From NCBI RefSeq assembly GCF_006539345.1, contig NZ_BJMV01000002.1, forward strand, positions 245,398 through 309,397: a stretch of 64,000 bases of DNA. Direction: 5' to 3'. Source of the DNA: Acetobacter peroxydans (GTDB taxonomy: Bacteria > Pseudomonadota > Alphaproteobacteria > Acetobacterales > Acetobacteraceae). Shown here one piece after another: positions 39,471 through 49,113 of the stretch. A program made the position numbers and the translations under genes. Position 1 is the first letter of the stretch; each line of letters starts with the position of its first letter. Under the pieces are notes generated by a model. The model searched no databases and was not told the DNA's origin. It saw only the letters and a list, made by a program, of their open reading frames with translations.

Positions 39471-40912
39471 TGGGTGTGTCTTCCTTCAACTGGGCGATCG
39501 CCCTCCCGGAAATCGCGCTGGCGCTGGCGGGTGTCATCATTCTGGCCGGGGTCGTGCTGCAACCCAGGGGAGAAAGGTTTCAGACCGCCACAGTGCTGAG
39601 TGGTGGTGCACTGCTGGGCTGTATGGCGCTGGTTCTGGTTGCCCCACAGGGGCATGGCTATGCTGGCACATTCGTCAACGATGGCTTTGCTCGTTTCATG
39701 AAGATTCTGGTGCTAGTGGGGGCTCTGGTCGCTGTCGTGCTGGGGGCAGGCTACCGCACGCGCGAGCTGCGGAAGCTGCCATTTGAGGCGCCGGTGCTGA
39801 TCCTGTTCTCCACGCTGGGGGCCATGATCATGGCATCGTCTGCTAACCTCATGACGCTTTTTGTCGGGCTGGAACTGTCATCCCTGTCCATTTACATTCT
39901 GTGCGCGCTGGAGCGGGATAATGTTCTCTCCTCCGAAGCCGGGCTGAAATATTTCATTCTGGGCTCTCTGGCTTCAGGCCTGCTGCTCTATGGCATTTCG
40001 CTGGTTTATGGCTATGCGGGCACCATGGAATACACAGGGCTGGTCGAGGCCGTGCGTTCCGCCGCCATCCCGCCCATGGGGCTTGTTGTCGGTATCGTTT
40101 TTGTGCTGGTCGGGTTGAGCTTCAAGCTTTCGCTGGTGCCGTTTCACATGTGGACGCCTGATGTCTATCAGGGTGCGCCCACGCCGGTTACGGCTTACAT
40201 GGCTGGGGCGCCGAAGTTCGCGGCGTTTGCGCTGTTTCTGCGTGTCATGGCGGGGCCGTTCGGTGCAGTGGCACCGCGCTGGCAGATCCTGATTGAGGCT
40301 GTGTCTGTTCTGTCGATGGTGTACGGTGCGTTCGCGGCTATTCCGCAGACCAACATCAAACGTCTGATGGCGTATTCTTCTATCGGGCATATGGGCTATG
40401 CGCTCATGGGGCTGGCTGCGGCCTCCATGGTCGGGTTGCAGGCAACACTGGTTTACCTGAGCGCGTATCTGATTATGAATGCGGGCACGTTCGGCTGTAT
40501 TGCGGCCATGCGTCGTAACGGACGCGAAGTGAACGGCATTGCGGATCTTGCCGGGCTGGGTAAGACGGACCCCGGTATGGCGCTTGCGCTGGCTATTTTC
40601 ATGTTCAGCATGGTGGGCGCGCCCCCGCTGGCTGGTTTCTTTGGAAAATTCCTAGTGTTCGCGGCGGCTTGGCAGGCTGGGTTGTATCCGCTGGTCATTG
40701 TTGGGGCCGCTGCGAGTGTTGTCGGCGCTTATTACTACCTGCGCATTGTCAAGGTGATGTATTTTGATGTGCCAGATCAGGCCCTGGATCGGCCGACGCC
40801 GGGCTTGTGGTTTGTGTCCGGCGGCATGGGGCTGGCCACGGTGCTGTTCATCGTCGCGCTGGGTCCGATTCTGTCCTGCGCACATCAGGCTGCGGTTGCA
40901 TTGGCGGGATGA
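39470..40912 (+). CDS. nuoN: NADH-quinone oxidoreductase subunit N
   Basis: NuoN is the antiporter-like pump subunit nearest NuoK. The 480-residue product has NuoN hallmarks: LFVGLELSSLSIYILCAL with the key Glu, SSEAGLKYFILGSLASGLLLYG, SFKLSLVPFHMWTPDVYQGAPTPVTAYMA, and AYSSIGHMGYALMGL. It is not a NuoM: length, the VPFHMWTPDVYQG form and the nuoN-birA junction all fit NuoN. I start at the ATG at 39470 (MGVSSFNWAIALPEI); the frame runs on into nuoL upstream without family similarity. The stop overlaps the birA start. Confidence 0.95.
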   Translation: MGVSSFNWAIALPEIALALAGVIILAGVVLQPRGERFQTATVLSGGALLGCMALVLVAPQGHGYAGTFVNDGFARFMKILVLVGALVAVVLGAGYRTRELRKLPFEAPVLILFSTLGAMIMASSANLMTLFVGLELSSLSIYILCALERDNVLSSEAGLKYFILGSLASGLLLYGISLVYGYAGTMEYTGLVEAVRSAAIPPMGLVVGIVFVLVGLSFKLSLVPFHMWTPDVYQGAPTPVTAYMAGAPKFAAFALFLRVMAGPFGAVAPRWQILIEAVSVLSMVYGAFAAIPQTNIKRLMAYSSIGHMGYALMGLAAASMVGLQATLVYLSAYLIMNAGTFGCIAAMRRNGREVNGIADLAGLGKTDPGMALALAIFMFSMVGAPPLAGFFGKFLVFAAAWQAGLYPLVIVGAAASVVGAYYYLRIVKVMYFDVPDQALDRPTPGLWFVSGGMGLATVLFIVALGPILSCAHQAAVALAG

Positions 40913-41655
40913 GCAGCCAGCAATGGCCGTGGCGGTTGGAGTGCCATGACGAACTGACCTCGACTTCCGATTACTGCAAGGAACGGCTCAGGGCGGGCGA
41001 AGCGAGTGGCCTGGCCGTTCTTGCCAGACGGCAGAGTAAGGGACGCGGTAGCAGGGGGCGGCAATGGCTCGATTCTGGACAAAGCCTGGCCCTGTCCGTG
41101 CTGCTGGATGCCGTGGTGACGGAACAGGATACGCTAGGGGGGTGGCCTTTTGCAGCCTCGCTTGCGTTCTATGACGGTCTGGTTGACAGCGTGCCTGCGG
41201 CGCGCGTGCGGCTGGGTATAAAATGGCCCAACGATATCCTGCTTGATGGGCGCAAGCTCGGCGGTATTCTGATCGAGCGGGAAGGGCAAAGGCTGGTTAT
41301 CGGTATGGGGGCCAACCTTGAGGTGGCACCGGATGAGGCCCTGACTGGTCAGGGAACGGCGTGCCTGGCCCAGTGTGGGCCGGTCGGGGATGTGGAGACT
41401 GTCGCGCACGCGGTGCTGGCAAGGTTAGCCCAGTGGTGCGATATATGGGGCCGGGAAGGCTTTGAATCCCTGCGTCTCGCATGGCTTGAAAGGGCGCATC
41501 CGCCCGGAACGCCTCTTGTCGTCAGGGGCGCGAGTACTTATGAGGAAGGGCGTTTCGCCGGGCTGACGGCGGATGGACGCCTGTTGCTGGACACGGTTGC
41601 AGGCACGAAAGTGATTGCAACGGGTGATATTCTGCTCGCGGAAGGGAGAGGCTAG
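40909..41655 (+). CDS. birA: Biotin-[acetyl-CoA-carboxylase] ligase
   Basis: This enzyme attaches biotin to the carrier protein of acetyl-CoA carboxylase. The 248-residue product has the biotinyl-AMP loop [14 protein letters not shown] and the catalytic [19 protein letters not shown]. It has a small SH3-like C-terminal domain ([16 protein letters not shown]). It lacks the N-terminal helix-turn-helix of E. coli BirA, so it should be a ligase only, not a repressor. The ATG overlaps the nuoN stop by four bases. The arrangement nuoN-birA-coaX-rnj is common in alphaproteobacteria. Confidence 0.95.
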   Translation: MSSQQWPWRLECHDELTSTSDYCKERLRAGEASGLAVLARRQSKGRGSRGRQWLDSGQSLALSVLLDAVVTEQDTLGGWPFAASLAFYDGLVDSVPAARVRLGIKWPNDILLDGRKLGGILIEREGQRLVIGMGANLEVAPDEALTGQGTACLAQCGPVGDVETVAHAVLARLAQWCDIWGREGFESLRLAWLERAHPPGTPLVVRGASTYEEGRFAGLTADGRLLLDTVAGTKVIATGDILLAEGRG

Positions 41656-41657
41656 GG

Positions 41658-42467
41658 TTGCTGCTCGTCATTGATGCCGGGAACACCAATGTTGTGTTTG
41701 CCGTGCATGACGCGGAAAAATGGCGCGGTGTGTGGCGCATTACCATGCAGGCGCAGCGTACGTCTGATGAGTATGGCGTGTGGCTGCTGGCTCTTTTGCG
41801 CACACAGGGGCTGACCCCGGATGATATCGAAGGCGCGGTTATCGGGACCGTGGTACCTGCGGCCCTTTATCACCTCAGAACGTTGTGCCGCCAGTGGTTT
41901 GCTGTCGAGCCGCTTCTGGCTTCTGCCCGGCTGGACTGGGGCTTTTCCATTCTGGTTGATAACCCTGACGAGGTGGGTGTTGACCGTCTCTTGAACGGAC
42001 TGGCCGCGCACCACAACTATGGTGGGCCATTGACCGTTATTGATTTTGGCACGGCCACTACTTTCGACGTGGTGGATCGTGAAGGTAGTTATTGCGGCGG
42101 GGTTATCGCACCGGGTATCAATCTTTCGGTTGAGGCGCTGCATCAGGCGGCGGCCCGTCTGCCCCGTATTGGTATCGGGCGTCCGGTGGGGGAGTCCGCC
42201 ATTGGGCGCAATACGGTTTCTGCCATGCGGTCGGGCGTGTTCTGGGGGTATGTCGGTTTGATCGAGGGGATCGTCGAGAGGATCAGGCGGGAAGTGGGGC
42301 CTATGAAGGTACTCGCAACCGGTGGTCTGGCTCCGCTCTTCTCTGAGGGAACGGCTATTTTCGATCATGTGGATTCAATGTTGACCCTGAATGGGCTGCG
42401 CTTGCTGGCGGGGCGCAATCCCCTGCCAAAACTGACTGTAGAACGAGATTTTCTGACTGAAGGATAA
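41658..42467 (+). CDS. coaX: Type III pantothenate kinase
   Basis: CoaX phosphorylates pantothenate in the first step of coenzyme A synthesis. The 269-residue product has the ASKHA-fold motifs [17 protein letters not shown] at the N-terminus, then [27 protein letters not shown] and [11 protein letters not shown], and near the end [11 protein letters not shown]. The start is TTG, two bases after the birA stop, with purine-rich GGGAGAGG upstream. It is transcribed with birA and rnj. Confidence 0.95.
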   Translation: MLLVIDAGNTNVVFAVHDAEKWRGVWRITMQAQRTSDEYGVWLLALLRTQGLTPDDIEGAVIGTVVPAALYHLRTLCRQWFAVEPLLASARLDWGFSILVDNPDEVGVDRLLNGLAAHHNYGGPLTVIDFGTATTFDVVDREGSYCGGVIAPGINLSVEALHQAAARLPRIGIGRPVGESAIGRNTVSAMRSGVFWGYVGLIEGIVERIRREVGPMKVLATGGLAPLFSEGTAIFDHVDSMLTLNGLRLLAGRNPLPKLTVERDFLTEG

Positions 42468-42476
42468 AACGACATT

Positions 42477-44120
42477 ATGACAGGACAAAACGGCGATCTG
42501 GCCTTTCTGCCTCTGGGCGGAACGGGCGAGATCGGCATGAATCTGAACCTGTATCGCCTGGGCGATACATGGTTAGCCATTGACTGCGGCATTGGCTTCA
42601 GCGGGAACGATACCCCGGAAGCCGAAATTCTGGTGCCCGATCCGGCCTTTATCGTGGAGCGTAAGAACAGCCTCGCGGGGCTGGTTATCACTCACGCGCA
42701 TGAAGACCATATCGGGGCGGTCGCGCATATGTGGCCGATGCTTGAGTGCCCGGTTTACGTCACGCCGTTCGCGGCGGCGGTTTTGCGCCGCAAGCTTGCG
42801 GAAGCCCGGCTGAATGACGTGCCGATCAAGGTTGTCATGCCCGGCAGCCGCTTCAATGTGGGGCCGTTCGATATCGAATTCGTGCCCGTGACGCACTCGG
42901 TGCCTGAGGCGCAGTCCATGGTACTGCGTACGCCTGCTGGTATTGTGGTGCATACCGGTGACTGGAAGTTCGATCCCGACCCGCTGGTTGGCCCCGCGAC
43001 TGATCTTGATCGTCTGGCGGAAATCGGCCGTGAAGGTGTGCTGGCCCTTGTGTGCGACAGCACGAATGTCATGAAGTCCGGCCCCTCGCAGTCCGAGGCG
43101 GAAGTGCGCCGGAGCATGACGGAACTGGTGGCGGAGCTGAAGGGCCGTATTGCGGTCACCTGCTTTGCGTCCAACGTGGCGCGGGTTGAAACCATCGCCA
43201 TGGCAGCGCAGGCCGCCGGCCGCACGGTGGTGCTGGTTGGGCGCTCTCTGCGCAATCTCGATACCGCCGCGCGTGAATGTGGCTACCTGTCCGGTGTGCT
43301 GCCGTTCCTGAGCGAGCAGGACGTGAACGACGTGCCGGATGACAGACTGCTGATGATCATTACCGGCAGTCAGGGTGAGCCCCGCTCGGCGCTCTCGCGG
43401 ATTTCGATTGACGAACACCCCAATATCTCGCTCGGCGAGGGGGATACGGTCATTTATTCCAGCCGCATGATTCCGGGTAACGAACGCGCCATCATGGCCG
43501 TGCAGGACAATCTGGCGCGCCGGGGGGTTACGGTCATTACGGACCGCGAGCGCTTCGTGCATGTCTCCGGTCATGCCACGGGCGGCGATGTGCGCAAGAT
43601 GTACGATCTGCTGCGGCCGCAGCATGTTGTGCCTGTGCATGGGGAATGGCGTCACCTGACGGCGCAGGCCGCTCTTGCGCAGGAAGCGGGCATTACGCCG
43701 GTTCTGCTGGAAGACGGTGATATTCTGCGCCTTGCTCCGGGCCGGGTCGAGGTGGTGGATACCGCGCCCACAGGTCGTCTGGCGCTTGATGCCGGGCGCC
43801 TGCTGTCCATGAATGGCGGCGTGCTTGCTGCCCGGCGCAAGATGCTGTTTAACGGCATGGTGATTGGCAGCTTCGCGGTGGATGACGAAGGGTTTGTCAT
43901 TGGCGAGCCCAAGGTCAGCGCGCCGGGCCTGCTTGAGCCCGATGATCTGGAAAGCGTGCGCGTGCGCGAGGAATTCGCCAATGCGCTGGACATCATACCC
44001 GATGAACTGCGTAACGACGATGGCGCTTTCCGCGATGCCGCCAAAACAGCCCTGCGTCGGGCTCTGGGCCGCAAGCTGCAGAAACGCCCGTTGGTGGACG
44101 TGCATCTGCTGCGCGTCTGA
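42477..44120 (+). CDS. rnj: Ribonuclease J
   Basis: RNase J is a metallo-beta-lactamase-fold enzyme with endonuclease and 5'-3' exonuclease activity in RNA processing. The 547-residue product shows the metal motif ITHAHEDHIGAV (near residues 74-85), VTHSVPEA, HTGDWKFD and the beta-CASP region with TGSQGEPRSALSRI. HVSGHATGGDVRKM and VPVHGEWRHLTAQAALA follow. It follows coaX by nine bases, as in many alphaproteobacteria, and ends the birA-coaX-rnj group. Confidence 0.95.
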   Translation: MTGQNGDLAFLPLGGTGEIGMNLNLYRLGDTWLAIDCGIGFSGNDTPEAEILVPDPAFIVERKNSLAGLVITHAHEDHIGAVAHMWPMLECPVYVTPFAAAVLRRKLAEARLNDVPIKVVMPGSRFNVGPFDIEFVPVTHSVPEAQSMVLRTPAGIVVHTGDWKFDPDPLVGPATDLDRLAEIGREGVLALVCDSTNVMKSGPSQSEAEVRRSMTELVAELKGRIAVTCFASNVARVETIAMAAQAAGRTVVLVGRSLRNLDTAARECGYLSGVLPFLSEQDVNDVPDDRLLMIITGSQGEPRSALSRISIDEHPNISLGEGDTVIYSSRMIPGNERAIMAVQDNLARRGVTVITDRERFVHVSGHATGGDVRKMYDLLRPQHVVPVHGEWRHLTAQAALAQEAGITPVLLEDGDILRLAPGRVEVVDTAPTGRLALDAGRLLSMNGGVLAARRKMLFNGMVIGSFAVDDEGFVIGEPKVSAPGLLEPDDLESVRVREEFANALDIIPDELRNDDGAFRDAAKTALRRALGRKLQKRPLVDVHLLRV

Positions 44121-44218
44121 GAAGGGCCGAGACATCATTCACCCGCAGGAAGCCCCATGGCGGGTTTCCTTCGGGCGTCTGCTGTTCTAGAGCAGAAAAC
44201 AGGATCAATCATTCCGGG

Positions 44219-44243
44219 ACGTCTCCACTCAGGGAGGCGTTTA
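44219..44243 (+). terminator. Hairpin upstream of proS
   Basis: ACGTCTCC (44219-44226) pairs with GGAGGCGT (44233-44240), followed by a short TTAT. Two more small stems lie between the rnj stop and here: GGAAGCCC/GGGTTTCC near 44150-44169, and TCTGCT/AGCAGA at 44178-44196. They may end rnj transcription or act in the proS leader. None has a strong T-run. Confidence 0.35.
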
Positions 44244-44264
44244 TCGTACAGGGCATAACCGACC

Positions 44265-45581
44265 ATGCGTCTTTCGCGCAGCTTCATTCCCACGCTTAAG
44301 GAAAATCCTGCAGAGGCGCAGATCGTCTCGCACAGGCTCATGCTGCGCGCAGGGCTGATCCGTCAGACGGCGTCTGGTATTTATGCGTGGTTGCCTGCGG
44401 GCCTGCGCGTGCTGCGTAACATCAGCCAGATCGTCCGTGAGGAACAGGACCGTATCGACGCGCAGGAAGTGCTGATGCCCACGCTGCAGTCCGCGGATCT
44501 GTGGCGGCGCTCAGGCCGGTACGATGCGTATGGCCCCGAAATGCTGCGTATTCAGGATCGCCACAAACGCGAACTGCTTTACGGGCCGACCAATGAGGAA
44601 ATGATTACCGACTTGTTTGGTCAGTCCGTTAAATCCTACAAGGAACTGCCGCAGGCCCTGTACCATATCCAGTGGAAATTCCGTGATGAGGTGCGCCCCC
44701 GTTTTGGGGTCATGCGCGGGCGTGAGTTCCTGATGAAGGACGCCTACAGCTTCGATGTGGATTACGCCGGGGCTGTCGCAACATACCGCCGTATGCTGCT
44801 GTCCTACCTGCGGACGTTCCAGCGCCTGGGTGTGCAGGCAGTGCCTATGCGCGCTGATACCGGCCCGATTGGCGGGGAACTCAGCCACGAATTCCTGATT
44901 CTCGCCCCCACGGGCGAAAGCGGCGTTTATTATGATGCGGCGCTGGAGGAGCAGGACTGGCTGGACGAGCCCGTTGATGTGAACAGCCACGAGGCTCTGG
45001 AAGCGTTCTTCAACCGCGTGACCGCTCCCTATGCCGCGACCGACGAAATGCACGACACTGCGGCGTGGGAGAACGTGCCGGTTGAGCGGCGGCGTGAAGG
45101 TCGTGGCGTGGAAGTCGGCCATATCTTCTACTTTGGCACGAAATATACCGAGGCGATGGACATCAGTGTCGTCGGGCCGGACGGCAACAAGCTTTACCCC
45201 GAGATGGGCTCTTACGGCATTGGTGTTTCCCGTCTGGCGGGGGCCATTATCGAAGCCAGCCATGACGAGAACGGCATTATCTGGCCCGATTCCATCGCGC
45301 CGTTCAAGGCGGCCATTTTGAACCTGAAGTCGGGTGATGAACTCTGCGACGCGCTGTGCGAACGGATATACGCCGCCGCGCCTGAGTCCTTCCTGTATGA
45401 CGACAGGCCGGAGCGGGCGGGCGTGAAGTTCGCCGATGCCGACCTCATGGGCCATCCGTGGCAGATCGTCGTAGGGCCGCGCGGCGCTAAAGCCGGGCTT
45501 GTGGAACTTAAGCGCCGCGCCACCGGCGACCGGCAGGAGCTGGCGGTGGATGACGCCCTGGCTCTGGTTCTGGCTGGTTAA
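44265..45581 (+). CDS. proS: Prolyl-tRNA synthetase (short alphaproteobacterial type)
   Basis: This class II synthetase charges tRNA-Pro. The 438-residue product lacks the large editing insertion of E. coli ProS and has the length of the short alphaproteobacterial form. It shows class II motif 1 ([20 protein letters not shown]), motif 2 ([26 protein letters not shown]), motif 3 ([16 protein letters not shown]) and the anticodon-binding domain at the C-terminus. Without the insertion, Ala-tRNA-Pro editing would need a separate factor. lolC follows five bases after the stop. Confidence 0.96.
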   Translation: MRLSRSFIPTLKENPAEAQIVSHRLMLRAGLIRQTASGIYAWLPAGLRVLRNISQIVREEQDRIDAQEVLMPTLQSADLWRRSGRYDAYGPEMLRIQDRHKRELLYGPTNEEMITDLFGQSVKSYKELPQALYHIQWKFRDEVRPRFGVMRGREFLMKDAYSFDVDYAGAVATYRRMLLSYLRTFQRLGVQAVPMRADTGPIGGELSHEFLILAPTGESGVYYDAALEEQDWLDEPVDVNSHEALEAFFNRVTAPYAATDEMHDTAAWENVPVERRREGRGVEVGHIFYFGTKYTEAMDISVVGPDGNKLYPEMGSYGIGVSRLAGAIIEASHDENGIIWPDSIAPFKAAILNLKSGDELCDALCERIYAAAPESFLYDDRPERAGVKFADADLMGHPWQIVVGPRGAKAGLVELKRRATGDRQELAVDDALALVLAG

Positions 45582-45586
45582 GCGGC

Positions 45587-46834
45587 ATGTTCGGCCCCTT
45601 TGAGCGCGCGGTGGCGGGCCGTTACCTCCGCGCCCGGCGGGGCGAACGCTTTGTTTCGATCATCGCCATTTTCTCGCTGGTTGGTATCGCCCTTGGCGTC
45701 GCTACGCTGATTATTGTCATGGCGGTCATGAACGGTTTTCAGGCCGATCTCATGGGCCGCATACTGGGGCTGAATGGGGATCTGACCATTTATGGTTCAG
45801 GCCGTACCATCAGCGCTTATGAAGCGGCGGCCGACAAGGTGCGCAAGGTGCCGGGTGTCGTGGGGGCTACTCCCATGATCGAAGGCCAGGTGCTGCTGAG
45901 TGTGGGCGGTTACAATACCGGCGCTGTCGTGCACGGCATGACGCCGCAGGGCCTTCAGAGACTGACGGCCGTCAGTTCATCGCTGGTGGCCGGATCGCTG
46001 AGCGATTTTGGCGGTGATGATTCCATTGTCGTCGGGGTTACGCTGGCTGAACGCGCAGGGCTTATGGTGGGCTCTGGCGTAACGCTTGTTTCGCCGGATG
46101 GCGCAGCCACCGCATTCGGCACGGTGCCACGCGTCAAAACCTACCACGTAGCGGCGATTTTCGACGCCGGTGTGAATGACTATAACTCCAGCGTGGTGTT
46201 CCTGCCCATGCAGGCGGCGCAAGTTTACTTTCAGATGCCAGGGCAGGTCACGCAGATCATGGTCATGACAGGCGATCCGCAGCATGTGCGGTCTGTCACG
46301 CAGGCCATCAGTAGGGCTCTGGCAGACCCCGGTCTGCGGGTGATGGACTGGACGAGCGCCAACAACGCCCTGTTTGGCGCGGTGCAGGTGGAACAGAACG
46401 TCATGTTCCTGATCCTTACCCTCATTATTCTGGTCGCGGCGTTTAACGTCATTTCCTCGCTGATCATGATGGTCAAGGACAAGACAGCGGATATTGCAGT
46501 ACTGCGCACACTGGGCGCGAGCCGTGGCGCTATCATGCGGATTTTCCTCATGTGCGGCGCGTTCGTAGGGGTAAGCGGCACCGTGGCGGGAACGCTGCTG
46601 GGCGTCGTGTTCTGCGTGAATATCGAGCGAATCCGGCAGGTGTTGCAGAAGCTGACGGGCACGAACCTGTTCAACCCGGAAGTGTATTATCTTGAGCATC
46701 TGCCAGCCAAGCTGGTGTGGGGGCAGGTGGCGGAAGTGATTGTGATGGCGCTTGGCCTCTCGCTGCTGGCTACGCTGTATCCCTCATGGCGTGCCGCAAA
46801 AACAGACCCGGTGGAGGCCCTGCGCCATGAATGA
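45587..46834 (+). CDS. lolC: Lipoprotein-releasing ABC transporter permease
   Basis: This inner-membrane permease (LolC/LolE family) extracts outer-membrane lipoproteins and passes them to LolA. The 415-residue protein has the family start ([47 protein letters not shown]) with the first membrane segment. A large periplasmic domain and three C-terminal membrane segments follow, with [26 protein letters not shown] sequence ([23 protein letters not shown]). A single permease gene with lolD, as here, is the usual alphaproteobacterial arrangement. It overlaps lolD by eight bases. Confidence 0.93.
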   Translation: MFGPFERAVAGRYLRARRGERFVSIIAIFSLVGIALGVATLIIVMAVMNGFQADLMGRILGLNGDLTIYGSGRTISAYEAAADKVRKVPGVVGATPMIEGQVLLSVGGYNTGAVVHGMTPQGLQRLTAVSSSLVAGSLSDFGGDDSIVVGVTLAERAGLMVGSGVTLVSPDGAATAFGTVPRVKTYHVAAIFDAGVNDYNSSVVFLPMQAAQVYFQMPGQVTQIMVMTGDPQHVRSVTQAISRALADPGLRVMDWTSANNALFGAVQVEQNVMFLILTLIILVAAFNVISSLIMMVKDKTADIAVLRTLGASRGAIMRIFLMCGAFVGVSGTVAGTLLGVVFCVNIERIRQVLQKLTGTNLFNPEVYYLEHLPAKLVWGQVAEVIVMALGLSLLATLYPSWRAAKTDPVEALRHE

Positions 46835-47513
46835 GGCCCCTGTGCTCGCGCTGCGCGGTGTGGAAAAGAGCTACCGCAGTGGCGATCATGACGTGCTGCC
46901 TGTCCTGCGTGAGGCTGAGCTGACCCTCCATGCAGGCGAAATCGTGGCGCTGGTTGCTCCTTCCGGCACGGGTAAATCCACCCTTCTGCATCTGGCGGGG
47001 CTTCTGGATACGCCGGATGATGGTGATATCGTAATTTGCGGTCAGTCCACCCGAGGTATGGCGGAAGCCGGGCGTACGGCCTTGCGGCGCGACCAGATTG
47101 GTTTTGTCTACCAGTTCCATCACTTATTGGGGGAATTCAGCGCGCGTGAGAACGTGATGCTGCCCCAGATGATTGCGGGCAGGCCCAAAGCACAGGCCAA
47201 GGCAGAAGCCGAACGCCTGCTGGGTATGTTTGGCCTGTCACACCGGATGGAGCATCTGCCGGGAAAACTGTCAGGCGGGGAGCAACAGCGTGTGGCCATA
47301 GCCCGCGCGCTGGCTAACGCGCCCGCTTTGCTGCTGGCCGATGAGCCGACTGGTAATCTGGACGCCCGCACCGCGGATGCCGTTTTTACGGAATTGCTGG
47401 ATGCGGTGCGGCAGAAAGGGCTGGCAGCCCTTGTCGCTACTCATAATGAAGAGCTGCTGCCGCGCATGGATCGGGTTGTCACCCTGCGCGACGGCATTCT
47501 GGTGCCGCGTTAG
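46827..47513 (+). CDS. lolD: Lipoprotein-releasing ABC transporter ATPase
   Basis: LolD powers lipoprotein release with the LolC-type permease. The 228-residue ATPase has Walker [18 protein letters not shown] (near residues 43-59), Q-loop [22 protein letters not shown] (the LLxEF form typical of LolD), signature [15 protein letters not shown] and Walker [13 protein letters not shown]. The ATG at 46827 lies inside the end of lolC. The stop overlaps the stop of the convergent peroxidase gene, leaving no room for a terminator. Confidence 0.95.
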   Translation: MNEAPVLALRGVEKSYRSGDHDVLPVLREAELTLHAGEIVALVAPSGTGKSTLLHLAGLLDTPDDGDIVICGQSTRGMAEAGRTALRRDQIGFVYQFHHLLGEFSARENVMLPQMIAGRPKAQAKAEAERLLGMFGLSHRMEHLPGKLSGGEQQRVAIARALANAPALLLADEPTGNLDARTADAVFTELLDAVRQKGLAALVATHNEELLPRMDRVVTLRDGILVPR

Positions 47514-47995
47514 GCGCTCTGTAGCGCCCGTTCTACGGCCTTGCGTACGCGCCACGCCGTGGGCGGGGTAAGGCTGCTGAACCATGCTGTGGGCAGGCCG
47601 TGGCGGTCTGTCAGGTACTTATAAAAGTTCCATCTGGGTCTGGCGAAAAAGCCAAGCTCATTGTCCAGCCACCGGAACAGCGGGATGGCGTCGGCACCTC
47701 GTACCGAGCTGCGTGCAGCCATGGGAAAGGAAACGCCATAATTTCGCTGGCAGAAGCTGGCGATTTCCTCGGATGTCCCCGGTTCCTGATGGCCGAAATC
47801 GTTGCTGGGAATACCAACAATCACCAGACCCGCTTTATGGTACTGGGTCCAGAGCGCCTGCAGGCCTTGGTACTGGGGTGTGAAACCACAAAGAGACGCG
47901 GTGTTGGCAAGCAGCACCGGGCGGTCACGATAAACGCTCAGATCAATGGTTCCGCCTTCCAGAGAGGGCAGAATGAAATCATATACACAAGTCAA
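47510..47995 (-). CDS. Glutathione peroxidase family protein
   Basis: The 161-residue protein is a cysteine-type glutathione peroxidase, which reduces hydroperoxides with thioredoxin or glutathione. The peroxidatic cysteine lies in [15 protein letters not shown] (near residue 36). The conserved Gln is in [19 protein letters not shown] and the Trp-Asn pair in RWNFYKYL. The second Cys of thioredoxin-dependent members may be the one in ASFCQRNY. There is no signal peptide, so it is cytoplasmic. It is convergent with lolD, with the two stop codons overlapping. Confidence 0.92.
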   Translation of the reverse strand: MTCVYDFILPSLEGGTIDLSVYRDRPVLLANTASLCGFTPQYQGLQALWTQYHKAGLVIVGIPSNDFGHQEPGTSEEIASFCQRNYGVSFPMAARSSVRGADAIPLFRWLDNELGFFARPRWNFYKYLTDRHGLPTAWFSSLTPPTAWRVRKAVERALQSA

Positions 47996-48174
47996 GAGGC
48001 TGTCCTTTTGCTACATTTGTGGCAGGAGGAGTATTCCATGTAGCTGAATAGCGGACAGGGGGCGAGGGATGATGTTGCGTAACCAGAGGGTGGAAGCCTG
48101 CTGCCCTGTTTCGGGTTCTTGTATCAGGCTTCCACCATGCCTCTGCGCGGCAAGATCGTGTTCTGATTTTTGTT

Positions 48175-48190
48175 GTTCATTATATTGAAC
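48175..48190. promoter_or_regulatory. Inverted repeat, candidate IclR operator
   Basis: GTTCA-N6-TGAAC lies just ahead of the IclR-family gene, in the roughly 205-base gap after the peroxidase gene. Dyads of GTTC-N-GAAC type are known targets of some IclR regulators such as PcaU/PcaR. Autoregulation is an inference. The rest of the gap shows no other clear feature. Confidence 0.4.
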
Positions 48191-48200
48191 TTGATCCTGT

Positions 48201-49037
48201 ATGCTGAATATGAAGAGGCAGGCCTCTCCTGTCAACAAGGAAAATAAGAAAAACATGCCCACTTCACAGGATACGGTTCCCGCCTTACGCCGAGCCGTGC
48301 GCATTCTTGATCTTGTGCGTGCTGCTAGCAGGCCTCCTCTGGCGGCAGATATAGCCAAGCAGCTTGATCTGCCGCGCAGCACAGCCCATGGACTGTTGGC
48401 CGTGATGGTTGAGCTTGAGCTGTTGGACAAGAACGCGGCACAGGGGTACCGGCTGGGCACGCGTCTTCTTGATTGGGCCGGGGACGTGACAGAAAAGCGC
48501 GACCTGGTCGCGGAGTTCTATCACGCGCTTGAGACTCGTCCCGATCTGGATTCGTTCACCATTACGCTCACCATGCTGGATGGAGCCGATGTCGTGTATC
48601 TGGCGTGCAGGAACAGCGCGACGGTGCTCGGTGCGTCGTTCCGGGTTGGTATGCGTCTGCCCGCCATCTTTACGGCTACGGGTAACGCCATGCTGGCCGG
48701 CATGGATGATACGTCGTTTGATGAATGGTTGGCACAGCACCCGGTTTCAGGCTGGCCTAAGCCCCTGACCCCTAATGCCATACGCTCTGTCGCAACGCTG
48801 GTGCGTGAAATGGGCGAAATCCGCCACCGTGGCTATGCGGTGGATGACGAGCAGATTCATGATGGGCTGTGGTGCTTCGGTTCAGCCGTCAAGGACCACT
48901 CAGGCCATGCTGTGGCAGGAGTGGGGATCAGCCTGCCCCAGACGGAACTTGGCCGCTATGGCATGGAAAAACTGGGCGAACGCGCGGTTGACTTAGGGCG
49001 CGCCGTCTCTTTCCGGCTTGGCTATCGGGGGACGTGA
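48201..49037 (+). CDS. IclR-family transcriptional regulator
   Basis: The 278-residue protein has an N-terminal winged helix-turn-helix (about residues 28-85, VPALRRAVRILDLVRAASRPPLAADIAKQLDLPRSTAHGLL). A C-terminal IclR effector domain follows (LYHALETRPDLDSF-type region, GMRLPAIFTATGNAMLAGMDD, HRGYAVDDEQIHDGLWCFGSAVKD, AGVGISLP). IclR proteins usually control carbon catabolism, but no catabolic operon adjoins, so its targets are unknown. The start is uncertain: 48201 or the ATG at 48255, which has a distant AAGGA. Confidence 0.88.
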   Translation: MLNMKRQASPVNKENKKNMPTSQDTVPALRRAVRILDLVRAASRPPLAADIAKQLDLPRSTAHGLLAVMVELELLDKNAAQGYRLGTRLLDWAGDVTEKRDLVAEFYHALETRPDLDSFTITLTMLDGADVVYLACRNSATVLGASFRVGMRLPAIFTATGNAMLAGMDDTSFDEWLAQHPVSGWPKPLTPNAIRSVATLVREMGEIRHRGYAVDDEQIHDGLWCFGSAVKDHSGHAVAGVGISLPQTELGRYGMEKLGERAVDLGRAVSFRLGYRGT

Positions 49038-49113
49038 CAGGGGAGAGAGCCGAAGCCCTGTGCATACCCAGCCTCATCCGTCGAGGCGGGATACGCATCA
49101 GGTGGCAGGGGCT

